Shown here one piece after another: positions 25,063-32,418 of a stretch of DNA of 32,418 nt. A program made the translations under genes and the position numbers. The DNA is from DATKKX01 sp035542775. Its GTDB lineage: Bacteria > Planctomycetota > Phycisphaerae > UBA1845 > UTPLA1. Every line of letters starts with the position of its first letter. Within the stretch, counting starts at the first letter, position 1. The notes beneath the pieces are model-generated. The model worked only from the letters and a program-made list of their open reading frames with translations. It did no database searches and was not told where the DNA came from. The DNA lies in NCBI GenBank assembly GCA_035542775.1, contig DATKKX010000492.1, forward strand, positions 1 to 32,418. Reading direction: 5' to 3'.

Positions 25063-26418
25063 ATGACGCTGCCTGTTGTTGCCATCGTCGGCCGCCCCAA
25101 CGTGGGCAAGAGTTGCCTGCTGAATATGCTCGCCGGCAAGCGGATCGCCATTGTCGATCCTACGGCGGGCGTCACCCGCGATCGGGTCAGCGCTATTTGC
25201 GAGTTTGACGAAAAATACTTCGAGCTGATCGACACCGGTGGATATGGCATAGAAGATCAGGATAATCTGACTGCCCACATCCAGCAGCAGATCCGATATG
25301 CGATCGGCAGCGCTTCCCTGATCCTGTTCGTCTTGGACGTCCGTGAAGAGATCACCCCGCTGGACCTGGAAGTAGCCAGGCTCCTGCGTTCGGTGGCCAC
25401 GCCCGTTCAACTGGTGGCCAATAAGGCCGATGTCGCCCTTCACGAGCAGCAGGCGGGCACCTTCGTGAGCCTGGGCTTTGGCGAACCGATCTGCGTCTCC
25501 GCCCTGCACGGCAACCATCGCCGCGAGCTGATGGAACTGATCCATGAGCGACTGGGACGCAAGGCCGGCACCAAACCGCCCGACGCCATCATGAAGATCG
25601 CCCTGGTCGGCCGCCGCAACGTCGGAAAGAGCACCTTCGTGAACGCCCTGGCCGGGCAGGAACGTGTGATCGTCAGCGAGGTGCCGGGCACAACCCGCGA
25701 CTCGATTGATGTGCGCTTCCAGATGGACGGCCGGGAGTTCCTCGCCATCGATACCGCCGGCATGCGCAAGGCCCGCACGCGGAACACGGACATCGAATTC
25801 TATGGTTACGCGCGGGCCGTCGCTTCGATCCGCCGCGCCGATGTCGTGCTCTTTCTCATCGATGCGACCGTGCCGATTGGAGAGGTGGACAAGAAGCTGG
25901 CCGAGTGCATCCTTGGCGAATACAAACCGTGCGTCTTGGTGGTGAACAAGTGGGATCTGGCCAAGGGCCGCGCCAGCGCCGAGGATTACGGAGAGTACCT
26001 CGCCAGGACGCTCCCGCAGTTGAACCACGCCCCCCTCGCGTTCTCAACCGCCACCCACGGGCGAAATATACGCTCCACCATCGATCTGGCCCAAAGCCTG
26101 TTCAGACAGGCATGCAAGCGGGTGACGACAGGCCAGCTCAACAGGGCAGTTCAGGAAACCCTGGATGCTCACCAGCCGATGGCCGGCAAACATGGAGCAG
26201 AGCCCAAGATCTTCTACGCCACCCAGATTTCGGTGTGCCCCCCGACGATTGTCCTGTTTGTCAACAATCCGGCCCTTGTGCGGGAACAATACCGCCGGTT
26301 TGTCGAGAAACGGCTGCGGGAAGCGTTGCCATTTGAGGAGATTCCGGTACGATTATTCTGGCGAATGCGCAGATCGCTGGGTGAAGCGAGTCCATCTCGG
26401 CGGAAGGCTCGACCATAA
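25063..26418 (+). CDS. der: Ribosome biogenesis GTPase Der (EngA)
   Basis: Der has two tandem GTPase domains and a KH-like C-terminal domain and acts in 50S subunit assembly. The 451-residue protein shows G1 motifs GRPNVGKS (10-17) and GRRNVGKS (183-190), G3 DTGG and DTAG, and G4 NKAD and NKWD. The KH-like end has PPTIVLFVNNPALVREQYRRFVEKRLRE, typical of the family. A short basic tail closes it. The start is the ATG just after a -10-like hexamer. It diverges from the hydrogenase operon, with about 240 bases between starts, and is followed by a zinc-ribbon gene 57 bases downstream. Confidence 0.97.
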   Translation: MTLPVVAIVGRPNVGKSCLLNMLAGKRIAIVDPTAGVTRDRVSAICEFDEKYFELIDTGGYGIEDQDNLTAHIQQQIRYAIGSASLILFVLDVREEITPLDLEVARLLRSVATPVQLVANKADVALHEQQAGTFVSLGFGEPICVSALHGNHRRELMELIHERLGRKAGTKPPDAIMKIALVGRRNVGKSTFVNALAGQERVIVSEVPGTTRDSIDVRFQMDGREFLAIDTAGMRKARTRNTDIEFYGYARAVASIRRADVVLFLIDATVPIGEVDKKLAECILGEYKPCVLVVNKWDLAKGRASAEDYGEYLARTLPQLNHAPLAFSTATHGRNIRSTIDLAQSLFRQACKRVTTGQLNRAVQETLDAHQPMAGKHGAEPKIFYATQISVCPPTIVLFVNNPALVREQYRRFVEKRLREALPFEEIPVRLFWRMRRSLGEASPSRRKARP

Positions 26419-26475
26419 CGGAGCAGGCGCTGGCCTCGGTCTTGCGCTCGCCAGGGGGTCTGGGAGACCGACATC

Positions 26476-27003
26476 GTGGCCATCGAGTTTCATTGCGAGC
26501 ATTGCAACAGCCTCATCAAGGCCCCGGAGGAGAGCGCTGGTCGCACGGGCAGGTGTCCGCACTGTGGCGCGGAGACTTATATCCCCCGCCCCGTCGACGA
26601 CACGGACGAATTGTCGCTGGCCCCGCTGGATGAAGAGGATGAACGGCGGCGGCGCCAGGCGGCCGCCGAGGATGCGGCCTACCAGCGCAAGCTGCTCGAA
26701 GACAGGGTCCTGCCGGGCGAAAAACCGGTGCGGCGTCGGGACGCGCCGGCGGCACCGGAACAGGCTCCGGAAAAGCCGTCGTCTAAACAGATCACGCGGC
26801 AATTGGTGCAGTATCTTGAGGCCATGAGCAGCGGACAGCTTCCTCGAGCGGGCGAGCTGGTGCGCGAAATGGCCAAGAACAAATCCCAGGTGCTGCCCAT
26901 CCTCGACGCCATGGAAACGGAGGATTTGACCGGCTATGGATTGCCCGCTTTGCCGCGGCCGGTTCTGATGGGCTTTCTGAAACAACTGCGGACGCAGTTA
27001 TAA
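26476..27003 (+). CDS. Zinc-ribbon hypothetical protein
   Basis: A protein of 175 residues that I do not recognise beyond its N-terminal zinc ribbon: Cys7, Cys10, Cys27, Cys30 (FHCEHCNSLIKAP...RCPHCGAE), a form common in planctomycete proteins. The middle (about 40-110) is charged and low in complexity, probably disordered. The C-terminal 65 residues (from SSKQITRQLVQYL) look like a small helical domain. It starts at GTG 26476, with GGGAG about 10 bases upstream. Position after der suggests possible co-transcription. The ribbon resembles the one at the N-terminus of the downstream kinase. Confidence 0.75.
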   Translation: MAIEFHCEHCNSLIKAPEESAGRTGRCPHCGAETYIPRPVDDTDELSLAPLDEEDERRRRQAAAEDAAYQRKLLEDRVLPGEKPVRRRDAPAAPEQAPEKPSSKQITRQLVQYLEAMSSGQLPRAGELVREMAKNKSQVLPILDAMETEDLTGYGLPALPRPVLMGFLKQLRTQL

Positions 27004-27132
27004 TGCGGTGATCTGGTTCCGAGCGCGGCATGACCTGCCGGCCGGTCCGGGAAGATGAGGGTGGGTGCGGCGGATGAGGGGGGGTGTTCGCCCCGGAAGT
27101 GGAATAAGGGCACGTTCAGGGTCTCGGCGACC

Positions 27133-27138
27133 TATACT
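27133..27138 (+). promoter_or_regulatory. Candidate -10 element upstream of the kinase gene
   Basis: TATACT lies about 90 bases before the kinase start in a 224-base gap. The surrounding octamer CTATACTC is the same as that before apgM. No consensus -35 is visible, so the call is tentative. Confidence 0.3.
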
Positions 27139-27227
27139 CGTAAGGGGACATATTCGCATTTTGGATCGCCCTCTGAGAGAGCCATGATCCGACGATTGTT
27201 GAGTGAGCAGGTGGGATTCGCGTAGCC

Positions 27228-28736
27228 ATGACACAAGGCTCGGAGCAGGGACAGTCTGCATATCCCCAGCGACGCGTCTGCGTGGCCTGCCCCAATTGCC
27301 GGCAGGGCTACCGCATCTCCGCCCGGCTCCTGGGACGTCGGCTCATCTGCCGGCACTGCCACTATGAATGGCGGGCCCAGGAGGTCGATCCGGAGGAGTT
27401 TCGCTCCGGCCGCCTGGTCGGCAACGCCACGTCGCAGGACTCCGGCACCACCGTCCTGCCTGAGGAGTTGCCTCCCCGCGCTGGCTCCAGCTCCATCGCC
27501 ATCGATATGTCCTGGGCGGGCCGCGAGTTGGGCCGCTATCGCGTCATGTCGCTCCTCGGCCAGGGAGGCATGGGATCGGTGTGGCGAAGCCACGATGCCA
27601 CCCTCCGCCGCGACGTGGCTCTGAAGATTTTGAACAAATCCCGAAGAAACGGCGGCGATGCCGGTGGACTCAACGTCGAGTTATTCCTCCAAGAGGCCCG
27701 CGCCGTCGCAAAACTGCAACACCCCTCTGTCGTCTCCATCTATGAGGTAGTCGAGGACCAGGGCCAGGTCTTTCTTGCCCTGGAGTTGATGGAAGGTGGC
27801 ACCCTCAAGGAGTACGTCGAACGCTACGGAAAAATCCCGCCGCGAGAGCTTTTCAAGATGATGGTGGGTCCTGTTCGGGCTCTCGCCCTGGCCCACAAGC
27901 GCGGAATCATCCACCGCGACGTCAAACCGGGCAATCTGATGTTCGACGACCATAGCAACCTCAAGCTGATGGACTTCGGTCTGGCGGAGGTTGCCCAGGA
28001 GTCGGCGAGTGAGAAGATGAAGGGCAAGGCCGTCGGCTCGCTGGGATGGATCGCCCCCGAGACAGCGAGAGGGTTGGGCACCACTGCCGCCAGTGATATC
28101 TACGGCATGGGCTTGGTGATGCTGTACGCCCTGGCTGGCAAACCGTGGTTCCAGTCAAAATCGCGCGCCGAGCTGATCGCCTTACACCAGAACCCCCCGC
28201 CGTTGGAGCTTAACGGGATCAAGGGCCTCACCCCAAAAGGCGCCGCGATGCTGCGGAAGTGCCTGGCCGTTGATCAGGCCGATCGCTTCCTGACGGCGGA
28301 CTTGCTGGCCGATGCCGTGCAGGAATGTGCCGAAGAGGATCCCGAGCGACTGGCCAAGCAGCGGAAGAACGTCGCTCTCAAGGTCGTCCTGGCCAGCATT
28401 GTCAGCGCTGTACTGGCTGGCTCCGCGGCCATCTACGCCTACACGGTATGGCTAGACAGCAAAGGCAAGGGATATATGCCCCCGGCGCAAGGCGGCGAGA
28501 GCGAACGCGTTGTGCCCATGCAGTATCAGCGCAAGAATCCGCCGCGTGAGCGGACTGAAGCGCCGGTGCCCGCCCGCCCGCCCGCCGTTGCAGGTCCGGC
28601 GACCCAGCCTTCCGCTGGCCTGAGCCCTCCAAGCCCCGCCGGTACGCCACAACATCCTGCCGAGAACCAGGCTCAGCCGGGATCACCCGGCCCGCTGACG
28701 TCGGCCCCCGCGCCGTCGGAAGTCCCGCGAGACTAG
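27228..28736 (+). CDS. Membrane Ser/Thr protein kinase with N-terminal zinc ribbon
   Basis: A Hanks-type kinase of 502 residues. A zinc ribbon comes first (Cys21, Cys24, Cys41, Cys44). The kinase domain (about 104-370) has the Gly loop LGQGGMGSVW, Lys133 (VALK), the catalytic HRDVKPGN with Asp231, DFG Asp249, and IAPE. Phospho-acceptor loop residues are present. A single membrane segment follows at about 384-406, then a Pro/Ala-rich outer tail of about 95 residues with no recognised sensor domain. Start at ATG 27228. Its stop codon shares a CTAG with the stop of the convergent SPFH-propeller gene. The substrate is unknown; the neighbours make the AAA/SPFH pair one candidate. Confidence 0.93.
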   Translation: MTQGSEQGQSAYPQRRVCVACPNCRQGYRISARLLGRRLICRHCHYEWRAQEVDPEEFRSGRLVGNATSQDSGTTVLPEELPPRAGSSSIAIDMSWAGRELGRYRVMSLLGQGGMGSVWRSHDATLRRDVALKILNKSRRNGGDAGGLNVELFLQEARAVAKLQHPSVVSIYEVVEDQGQVFLALELMEGGTLKEYVERYGKIPPRELFKMMVGPVRALALAHKRGIIHRDVKPGNLMFDDHSNLKLMDFGLAEVAQESASEKMKGKAVGSLGWIAPETARGLGTTAASDIYGMGLVMLYALAGKPWFQSKSRAELIALHQNPPPLELNGIKGLTPKGAAMLRKCLAVDQADRFLTADLLADAVQECAEEDPERLAKQRKNVALKVVLASIVSAVLAGSAAIYAYTVWLDSKGKGYMPPAQGGESERVVPMQYQRKNPPRERTEAPVPARPPAVAGPATQPSAGLSPPSPAGTPQHPAENQAQPGSPGPLTSAPAPSEVPRD

Positions 28737-30556
28737 GCAGCGCACCACGCCTCGTCGCCTGGCAGCATCGCAACATCCTGCACAGAATGCCCGCACAGCC
28801 GGCCGACGTTCGCGCTGGCCATCGGCCGCTCCGGATCCTCGACCCGCCAGACGAAGATCTGGTCGCGGCGGTCATTTACGCCGATGATGAAATCATCCGC
28901 GGCAAACCCCCAGCGCAGTTTCTGATCGCAGCGGTACTCGCCGCGATATGCGTCCCCCAGCACGTGCAGGTCAAGTTGCGGCCGGCCATCGGCGATGAGT
29001 AACCGCGGCACACCGCCGCCCGCCAGCCAGGCGAGCGAGCCGACCGCGCTGCCGCTCGGCCCCCGGATCGCCTCCGCATTGCTCGCCGGATCGGCGGCAT
29101 TCCATCGCAGCACCGCTCCGTCCGACAGGCCCCCGTGCACGAAGCCGTCCCTGACCAGAAGGGTTTCAACCACCGCCGGCGCCGGCAGCACCACCGGGGC
29201 GGCCTCCGCCTCCGGAAGCCAGCCGATGACACGTTCATCCAGGCTCAGCCATAGCCGCCCGGAGTCGTCCACCTGGACGCTTCGCACAACGCTCGCCCCG
29301 CGGGTGACGTCCGCGATGCACGTCTCACAGAAAGGCCGAGGCTCTTGAGTCCCCGGCGCAGGCGGTATGTCATCCGCGCTTCTGGCATCGCTCGGCGTCT
29401 GCCAAGGCCATCGCACTAGGCCGATCTCGGAATGTGTTGCATAAAGATGTTCACCCAGTCGAACAGCGGCATTGAATCCATTTCGCGGCCGCAAATCCCC
29501 CTTGAAAGCATACACTTGCCGCGATTCGCTCCTCCATTCGACGACGTGAACCCCGTTTCTGGCTCCGACCAGCAGCAGCCGCCTGTCCCCGTCGCGACCC
29601 AGCCGTACCGATCGCAAAGGTCCGACTTCCGACGATAACTGCAGGCGAGATTCAGGCTGCCGCAGGTCGGTTGCTTCGAAGGCCAGGACCTCGTTCCCCG
29701 CGACGACGATGATCGCCTCGGTCCGCCGCGTGGGGGGGTTCAAGGCCGCCAGACCTTCGTACAACGCTCCCCGCCGCGCCGGATCAAATGTCTTGATGAG
29801 ATCGACGATGCTCTTGCCGCTCTTGGAGGCCATGCTCTTGGCCTGCTCCAGCAGCTTCCCCAGTTCGTCGAGATGTTTGACCCGAGCCCGGGCCGCTGCG
29901 GTTCGAAGCTGCTCCTCGACTTCCTGCTGCCTTCGACGAGACGCCGCCGTCTGTTCATTCTGGCGAAATCCGGCGTACGCCGCCGATTCGAATCCGACCT
30001 TCGTGTCGCCACCGAGTGCCAGACCCGACTCGAAACCGAGCGGTCTGAAATGGGCGTCCAGCACCGCGTCGAACTCGCCACGGGCGATCGGTGATGCCAG
30101 GGTCGCGGCGTCGCGGGCTCGGGCAAAATCACCCAACGCCGATCGGGCAACCGCCTCGCAATATCCCCGCAAATCGTCCGCCTTGACGTAGGAGCCGCTG
30201 CCCAGCAGCGCATCGCGGAATGAGAGCAGCTCGGCCTTTTCAGGAACCACCTGGACCGAAAGCGTCAGCGACGCGGCGAACTCGTAGCCGTCCTTGGAGG
30301 TCAAGCCGCCGACGCTGTAGTTGAGGGCGAAAGGCACGGTCCGGACGAACAACAGCTCACGTGTGTCGGCCGACTCGACCGCGCGGCCGGGCAGCACCAT
30401 GCGCGTCAGGCCCGACGCGATCCAGGCAAGAGCGGCGCACGATGGCGGTACGATGATCTCGCGGTTCAGAAACGAAAAGACATCCTCCGTGGAAACGAGG
30501 ATCGCCACAAAGTCGCGATCGCGGCTCAGCATTTCCAGGTCGACTCGATTGGCCAT
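28733..30556 (-). CDS. SPFH (stomatin/prohibitin-like) - coiled coil - beta-propeller protein
   Basis: A protein of 607 residues with no close relative I can name. Residues about 30-200 look like an SPFH/band-7 domain (REIIVPPSCAALAW, LPGR, PFALNYSVGG, LTLSVQVVPE). About 200-270 is a charged helix, probably coiled coil (RRRQQEVEEQLRTAAARARV). From about 285 to the end there are repeated beta-rich segments with WD40-like spacing (RSVRLGRDGDRRLLLVGARNG, RSVQVDDSGRLWLSLDE, GSLAWLAGGGVPRLLIADG), suggesting a propeller. No signal or membrane segment is seen. It lies 78 bases downstream of a Vps4-like AAA ATPase on the same strand, suggesting a joint role. Confidence 0.65.
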   Translation of the reverse strand: MANRVDLEMLSRDRDFVAILVSTEDVFSFLNREIIVPPSCAALAWIASGLTRMVLPGRAVESADTRELLFVRTVPFALNYSVGGLTSKDGYEFAASLTLSVQVVPEKAELLSFRDALLGSGSYVKADDLRGYCEAVARSALGDFARARDAATLASPIARGEFDAVLDAHFRPLGFESGLALGGDTKVGFESAAYAGFRQNEQTAASRRRQQEVEEQLRTAAARARVKHLDELGKLLEQAKSMASKSGKSIVDLIKTFDPARRGALYEGLAALNPPTRRTEAIIVVAGNEVLAFEATDLRQPESRLQLSSEVGPLRSVRLGRDGDRRLLLVGARNGVHVVEWRSESRQVYAFKGDLRPRNGFNAAVRLGEHLYATHSEIGLVRWPWQTPSDARSADDIPPAPGTQEPRPFCETCIADVTRGASVVRSVQVDDSGRLWLSLDERVIGWLPEAEAAPVVLPAPAVVETLLVRDGFVHGGLSDGAVLRWNAADPASNAEAIRGPSGSAVGSLAWLAGGGVPRLLIADGRPQLDLHVLGDAYRGEYRCDQKLRWGFAADDFIIGVNDRRDQIFVWRVEDPERPMASANVGRLCGHSVQDVAMLPGDEAWCAA

Positions 30557-30594
30557 TCACACCGACCCCGCCAATGTGGCTTTGGTCAGAGTGT

Positions 30595-30617
30595 GGCACC
30601 AGCTAATAGCCGGTGCC
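30595..30617. repeat. 23-bp imperfect palindrome between AAA and SPFH genes
   Basis: GGCACC at 30595-30600 and GGTGCC at 30612-30617 are inverted repeats, with an inner pair GCTA/TAGC around a single base. It could be an operator, an mRNA hairpin between the two genes, or one copy of a dispersed palindromic repeat. No second copy was found in this window. Confidence 0.45.
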
Positions 30618-30634
30618 GCAAATCTCGAACTTCA

Positions 30635-31753
30635 TCAGCACGTCGCCGCGAAGGCCTCGAACCTGGCGAGGTCCTTCTTTTGCACCGACGGCGGCGTGTC
30701 ATCAATCACCGCCAAAAGGTCCTTCATCGTGATCGCCCGCGCCTGCGCCCCGTCGATCGCCTCCATGAACGGGATCGTCGCCGCTCGATCGGCCACCGCT
30801 TTCACGTCCGCCCCGCTATAGCCCTCCAGCCGCCGCACCAGTTCAGCGAAATCCACGTCGTCCGCCAGCGGTCGGCTGCCCAGGTAGATCTCCAGCAGGC
30901 GGTGCCTCGCCGGCTCGTCCGGCAACGGTACGTACACTTTGGAGTCAAATCGCCCCGGCCGCATGATTGCGCTGTCCAGCGACCACGGCTCATTAGTGGC
31001 CCCCACAAACAGCAGCGGCGAGGACTTCACGCTTCGGTCAAATCCTTCGAGTTCCTGGAGAATCTGCGGCACGACCCGCGTCATGACGCTGCTCTGCGAG
31101 TCTCGGCGCGCCGGCACCAGGGCCTCGATTTCGTCGATGAAGATGATCGCCCGCAGCTCGGCCTTGGCCGCTTGGAACAGCTTGCGGATGTTCTGCTCCG
31201 CTTCGCCCACCCATTTGCTGAGCACCTGCGCCGGCGAGATCACGAACATCGTCGCCTCGATCTCGCAGGCCACCGCCTTGGCGATCATGGTCTTGCCGGT
31301 TCCCGGCGGGCCGTACAGCAGCAAGCCCCCGCCGCCCGGTATCTTGTATTGCGCCGCCAGCTCCGGGTGGCTGAACGGGTAGATCATCTTCACCCGGATT
31401 TCCTGTTTGACGTCCTCCAGCCCCGCGATGTCGTCGAACTTGACCGTCGGCCTGTCGCGGACGATCCAGTCGGAGGCCTTGGCCCCACTGTCGTCGCCCT
31501 CCTTGTCAGCTGCCCGAGGCCCCGCCTTCCTGGCCGCCGCCCGCTCGTCGCACGACTTGGCGAACTGGATCAACTCCGCCGCCATGGCCTTGCGCCGCCG
31601 CCGGCGCTCGGCGTCGGTGGTCTGCTCTGCGATCTTGATGATCGCGTCCGCCGCCTGCATCAGATACGGCTTGGCCGCGCCGAAGTCGCCGGACTTGTAC
31701 GCCGCCAGGCCCTTGTCTTTCAGCCGTTCGAATGTGTCGTAAGAGACAGTCAT
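30635..31753 (-). CDS. Vps4/katanin-clade AAA ATPase with MIT-like N-terminal domain
   Basis: A single-ring AAA ATPase of 372 residues. Residues about 5-75 form a three-helix hairpin resembling an MIT domain (GLAAYKSGDFGAAKPYLMQAADAI). A linker leads to the AAA core: Walker A GPPGTGKT (148-155), pore loop SKWVGE (179-184), Walker B IIFIDE (203-208), sensor-1 ATNEPWSLD and Arg fingers 265 and 268 in MRPGRF. SKWxGE and ATNxPWxLD are hallmarks of the Vps4/spastin/katanin clade. No HExxH protease motif follows, so it is not FtsH. It is upstream of the SPFH-propeller gene. Inferred role: disassembling or remodelling a protein assembly, perhaps at membranes. Confidence 0.9.
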   Translation of the reverse strand: MTVSYDTFERLKDKGLAAYKSGDFGAAKPYLMQAADAIIKIAEQTTDAERRRRRKAMAAELIQFAKSCDERAAARKAGPRAADKEGDDSGAKASDWIVRDRPTVKFDDIAGLEDVKQEIRVKMIYPFSHPELAAQYKIPGGGGLLLYGPPGTGKTMIAKAVACEIEATMFVISPAQVLSKWVGEAEQNIRKLFQAAKAELRAIIFIDEIEALVPARRDSQSSVMTRVVPQILQELEGFDRSVKSSPLLFVGATNEPWSLDSAIMRPGRFDSKVYVPLPDEPARHRLLEIYLGSRPLADDVDFAELVRRLEGYSGADVKAVADRAATIPFMEAIDGAQARAITMKDLLAVIDDTPPSVQKKDLARFEAFAATC

Positions 31754-31854
31754 TGCTCTAACCGCAGTCCGCTTTGCATGCCGGCCGGCTGGCTCGTGCC
31801 GACCCTCTCCGGATGATCCTTTGTTGCGGACCTCTCGCTGTTACTGACTGGTTG

Positions 31855-31889
31855 TGCCGGCAACCCGGATTATTCGCCTGTTGCCGGCA
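31855..31889. terminator. Perfect 10-bp inverted repeat, likely terminator hairpin
   Basis: TGCCGGCAAC (31855-31864) and GTTGCCGGCA (31880-31889) form a perfect stem around a 15-base loop, about 110 bases past the stop of the minus-strand sulfatase-family gene and upstream of the AAA gene. No long T-run follows on that strand. A terminator or regulatory hairpin is likely. Confidence 0.5.
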
Positions 31890-31999
31890 GCGCCTTTTCG
31901 CTTGTCGGTTGCGCTTCTCCACGGCGGGCAGAAAACCTATCCGGTCCGCGCCGCTCGGTGGGCATTGTAGCGTGAAGTGGATCGTCCCCAATAGTCCCG

Positions 32000-32418
32000 T
32001 TACTTCCGGTACCCAAACCCCTTCAAGCTCTTTAACATCTCGACGATCTGGGCCTTGTGTTCCGTGAAGAAGGCGGCTGGATCGGACACCTCGGCGTCGT
32101 CCCTCGTCGTGACGATCGGCGGCGAAAAGCCGAACCCCTTGGCTGAGAATATGACCTTGTGATCATCGTCCACATAAGCGACGTGGTTCCAGTCGGTAAG
32201 AATGGTGAATTTGCGGTTTGTGTCGCTATAGAGGTCGTTGCCGAACGAATAGTCCTCCGGCGGATTCTTGACGCCCAACAACGGCATCAGCGTTGCCGCG
32301 AGGTCAAGATGGCTGGTCATGCGGTCCAGCTTGCGCGGTGCCCGGCCCGGCACCCAGAGCACGAACGGCACCAGGGTCTGCTCCTCGCTGAAGCTCGAAT
32401 TGTGGCCCCAGCGGCCCT
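32000..32418 (-). CDS. Sulfatase/alkaline-phosphatase-superfamily protein (YejM-like), C-terminal part
   Basis: The last 139 codons or so of a gene that begins beyond the window. The frame is open to the edge and reads GRWGHNSSFSEEQTLVPFVLWVPG, the usual sulfatase-family segment near the end of the catalytic domain. SHLDLAATLMPLLGV follows, then a C-terminal part (DYSFGNDLYSD, TDWNHVAYVDDDHKVIF) like that of YejM/PbgA inner-membrane proteins. Membrane segments, if any, would be upstream of the window. It probably acts in the envelope. The substrate cannot be deduced from this part. Confidence 0.8.
   Translation of the reverse strand, partial: GRWGHNSSFSEEQTLVPFVLWVPGRAPRKLDRMTSHLDLAATLMPLLGVKNPPEDYSFGNDLYSDTNRKFTILTDWNHVAYVDDDHKVIFSAKGFGFSPPIVTTRDDAEVSDPAAFFTEHKAQIVEMLKSLKGFGYRK

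Noticed and set aside
30593..31816. Long plus-strand open frame opposite the AAA ATPase
   Set aside because: Antisense to a gene with complete AAA motifs; the composition is Arg/His/Leu-rich with no domain.
1..32418. CRISPR array, insertion sequence, integrase or phage genes
   Set aside because: No regularly spaced direct repeats, transposase motifs or phage structural genes were recognised; the window looks like ordinary chromosome with some rearrangement.

Overview
This is a high-GC chromosomal segment that most likely comes from a planctomycete, perhaps a Phycisphaerae-like lineage. The main clues are a membrane protein ending in a GYNLTG...CPECG zinc ribbon, zinc-ribbon-plus-Ser/Thr-kinase architecture, an SPFH/beta-propeller protein, and a eukaryote-like MIT-AAA ATPase. 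Taxonomy is inferred from gene style only; no rRNA or tRNA gene was seen.

Layout. (1) 1-7763: the 3' end of aroA, a small membrane protein, the selenocysteine pair selB-selA (order reversed from the common selA-selB, 4-nt overlap), galT-like and apgM. (2) 8063-10224: a glycosyltransferase and an ABC-2 export permease in a 4-nt-overlapping pair, without a visible ATPase. (3) 10261-13286: cheW and a chemoreceptor (minus strand), then a decayed tail of a second chemoreceptor. (4) 13546-15127: nuoABC, with no nuoD after it. (5) 15143-17014: dprA and a DUF2203 gene (minus), then about 0.9 kb with no convincing gene. (6) 17900-20643: a soluble hybrid histidine kinase overlapping a NarL-type response regulator. 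(7) 20742-24820, minus strand: [NiFe] hydrogenase large subunit, Tat-exported small subunit, and a chemoreceptor whose ATG overlaps the small-subunit stop. (8) 25063-28736: der, a zinc-ribbon protein, and a membrane Ser/Thr kinase. (9) 28733-31753, minus strand: an MIT-like/Vps4-like AAA ATPase followed by an SPFH-coiled-coil-propeller protein. (10) the 3' end of a YejM-like sulfatase-family gene at the right edge.

How the genes may work together. The hydrogenase (probable periplasmic H2 oxidation), nuoABC and the chemoreceptor/CheW genes point to a motile or surface-sensing organism with H2-linked respiration. Translational coupling of a chemoreceptor to the hydrogenase suggests H2 or redox taxis. 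The hydrogenase large subunit ends exactly at the conserved His where maturation proteases normally cut, so it appears to be made in already mature form. It keeps Cys at the [NiFeSe] selenocysteine site although selA and selB lie about 20 kb away.

The best candidates for undescribed biology are the hydrogenase-chemoreceptor operon and the AAA/SPFH-propeller pair. The latter combines a Vps4-clade motor with a stomatin-like scaffold and looks like a membrane- or assembly-remodelling module.
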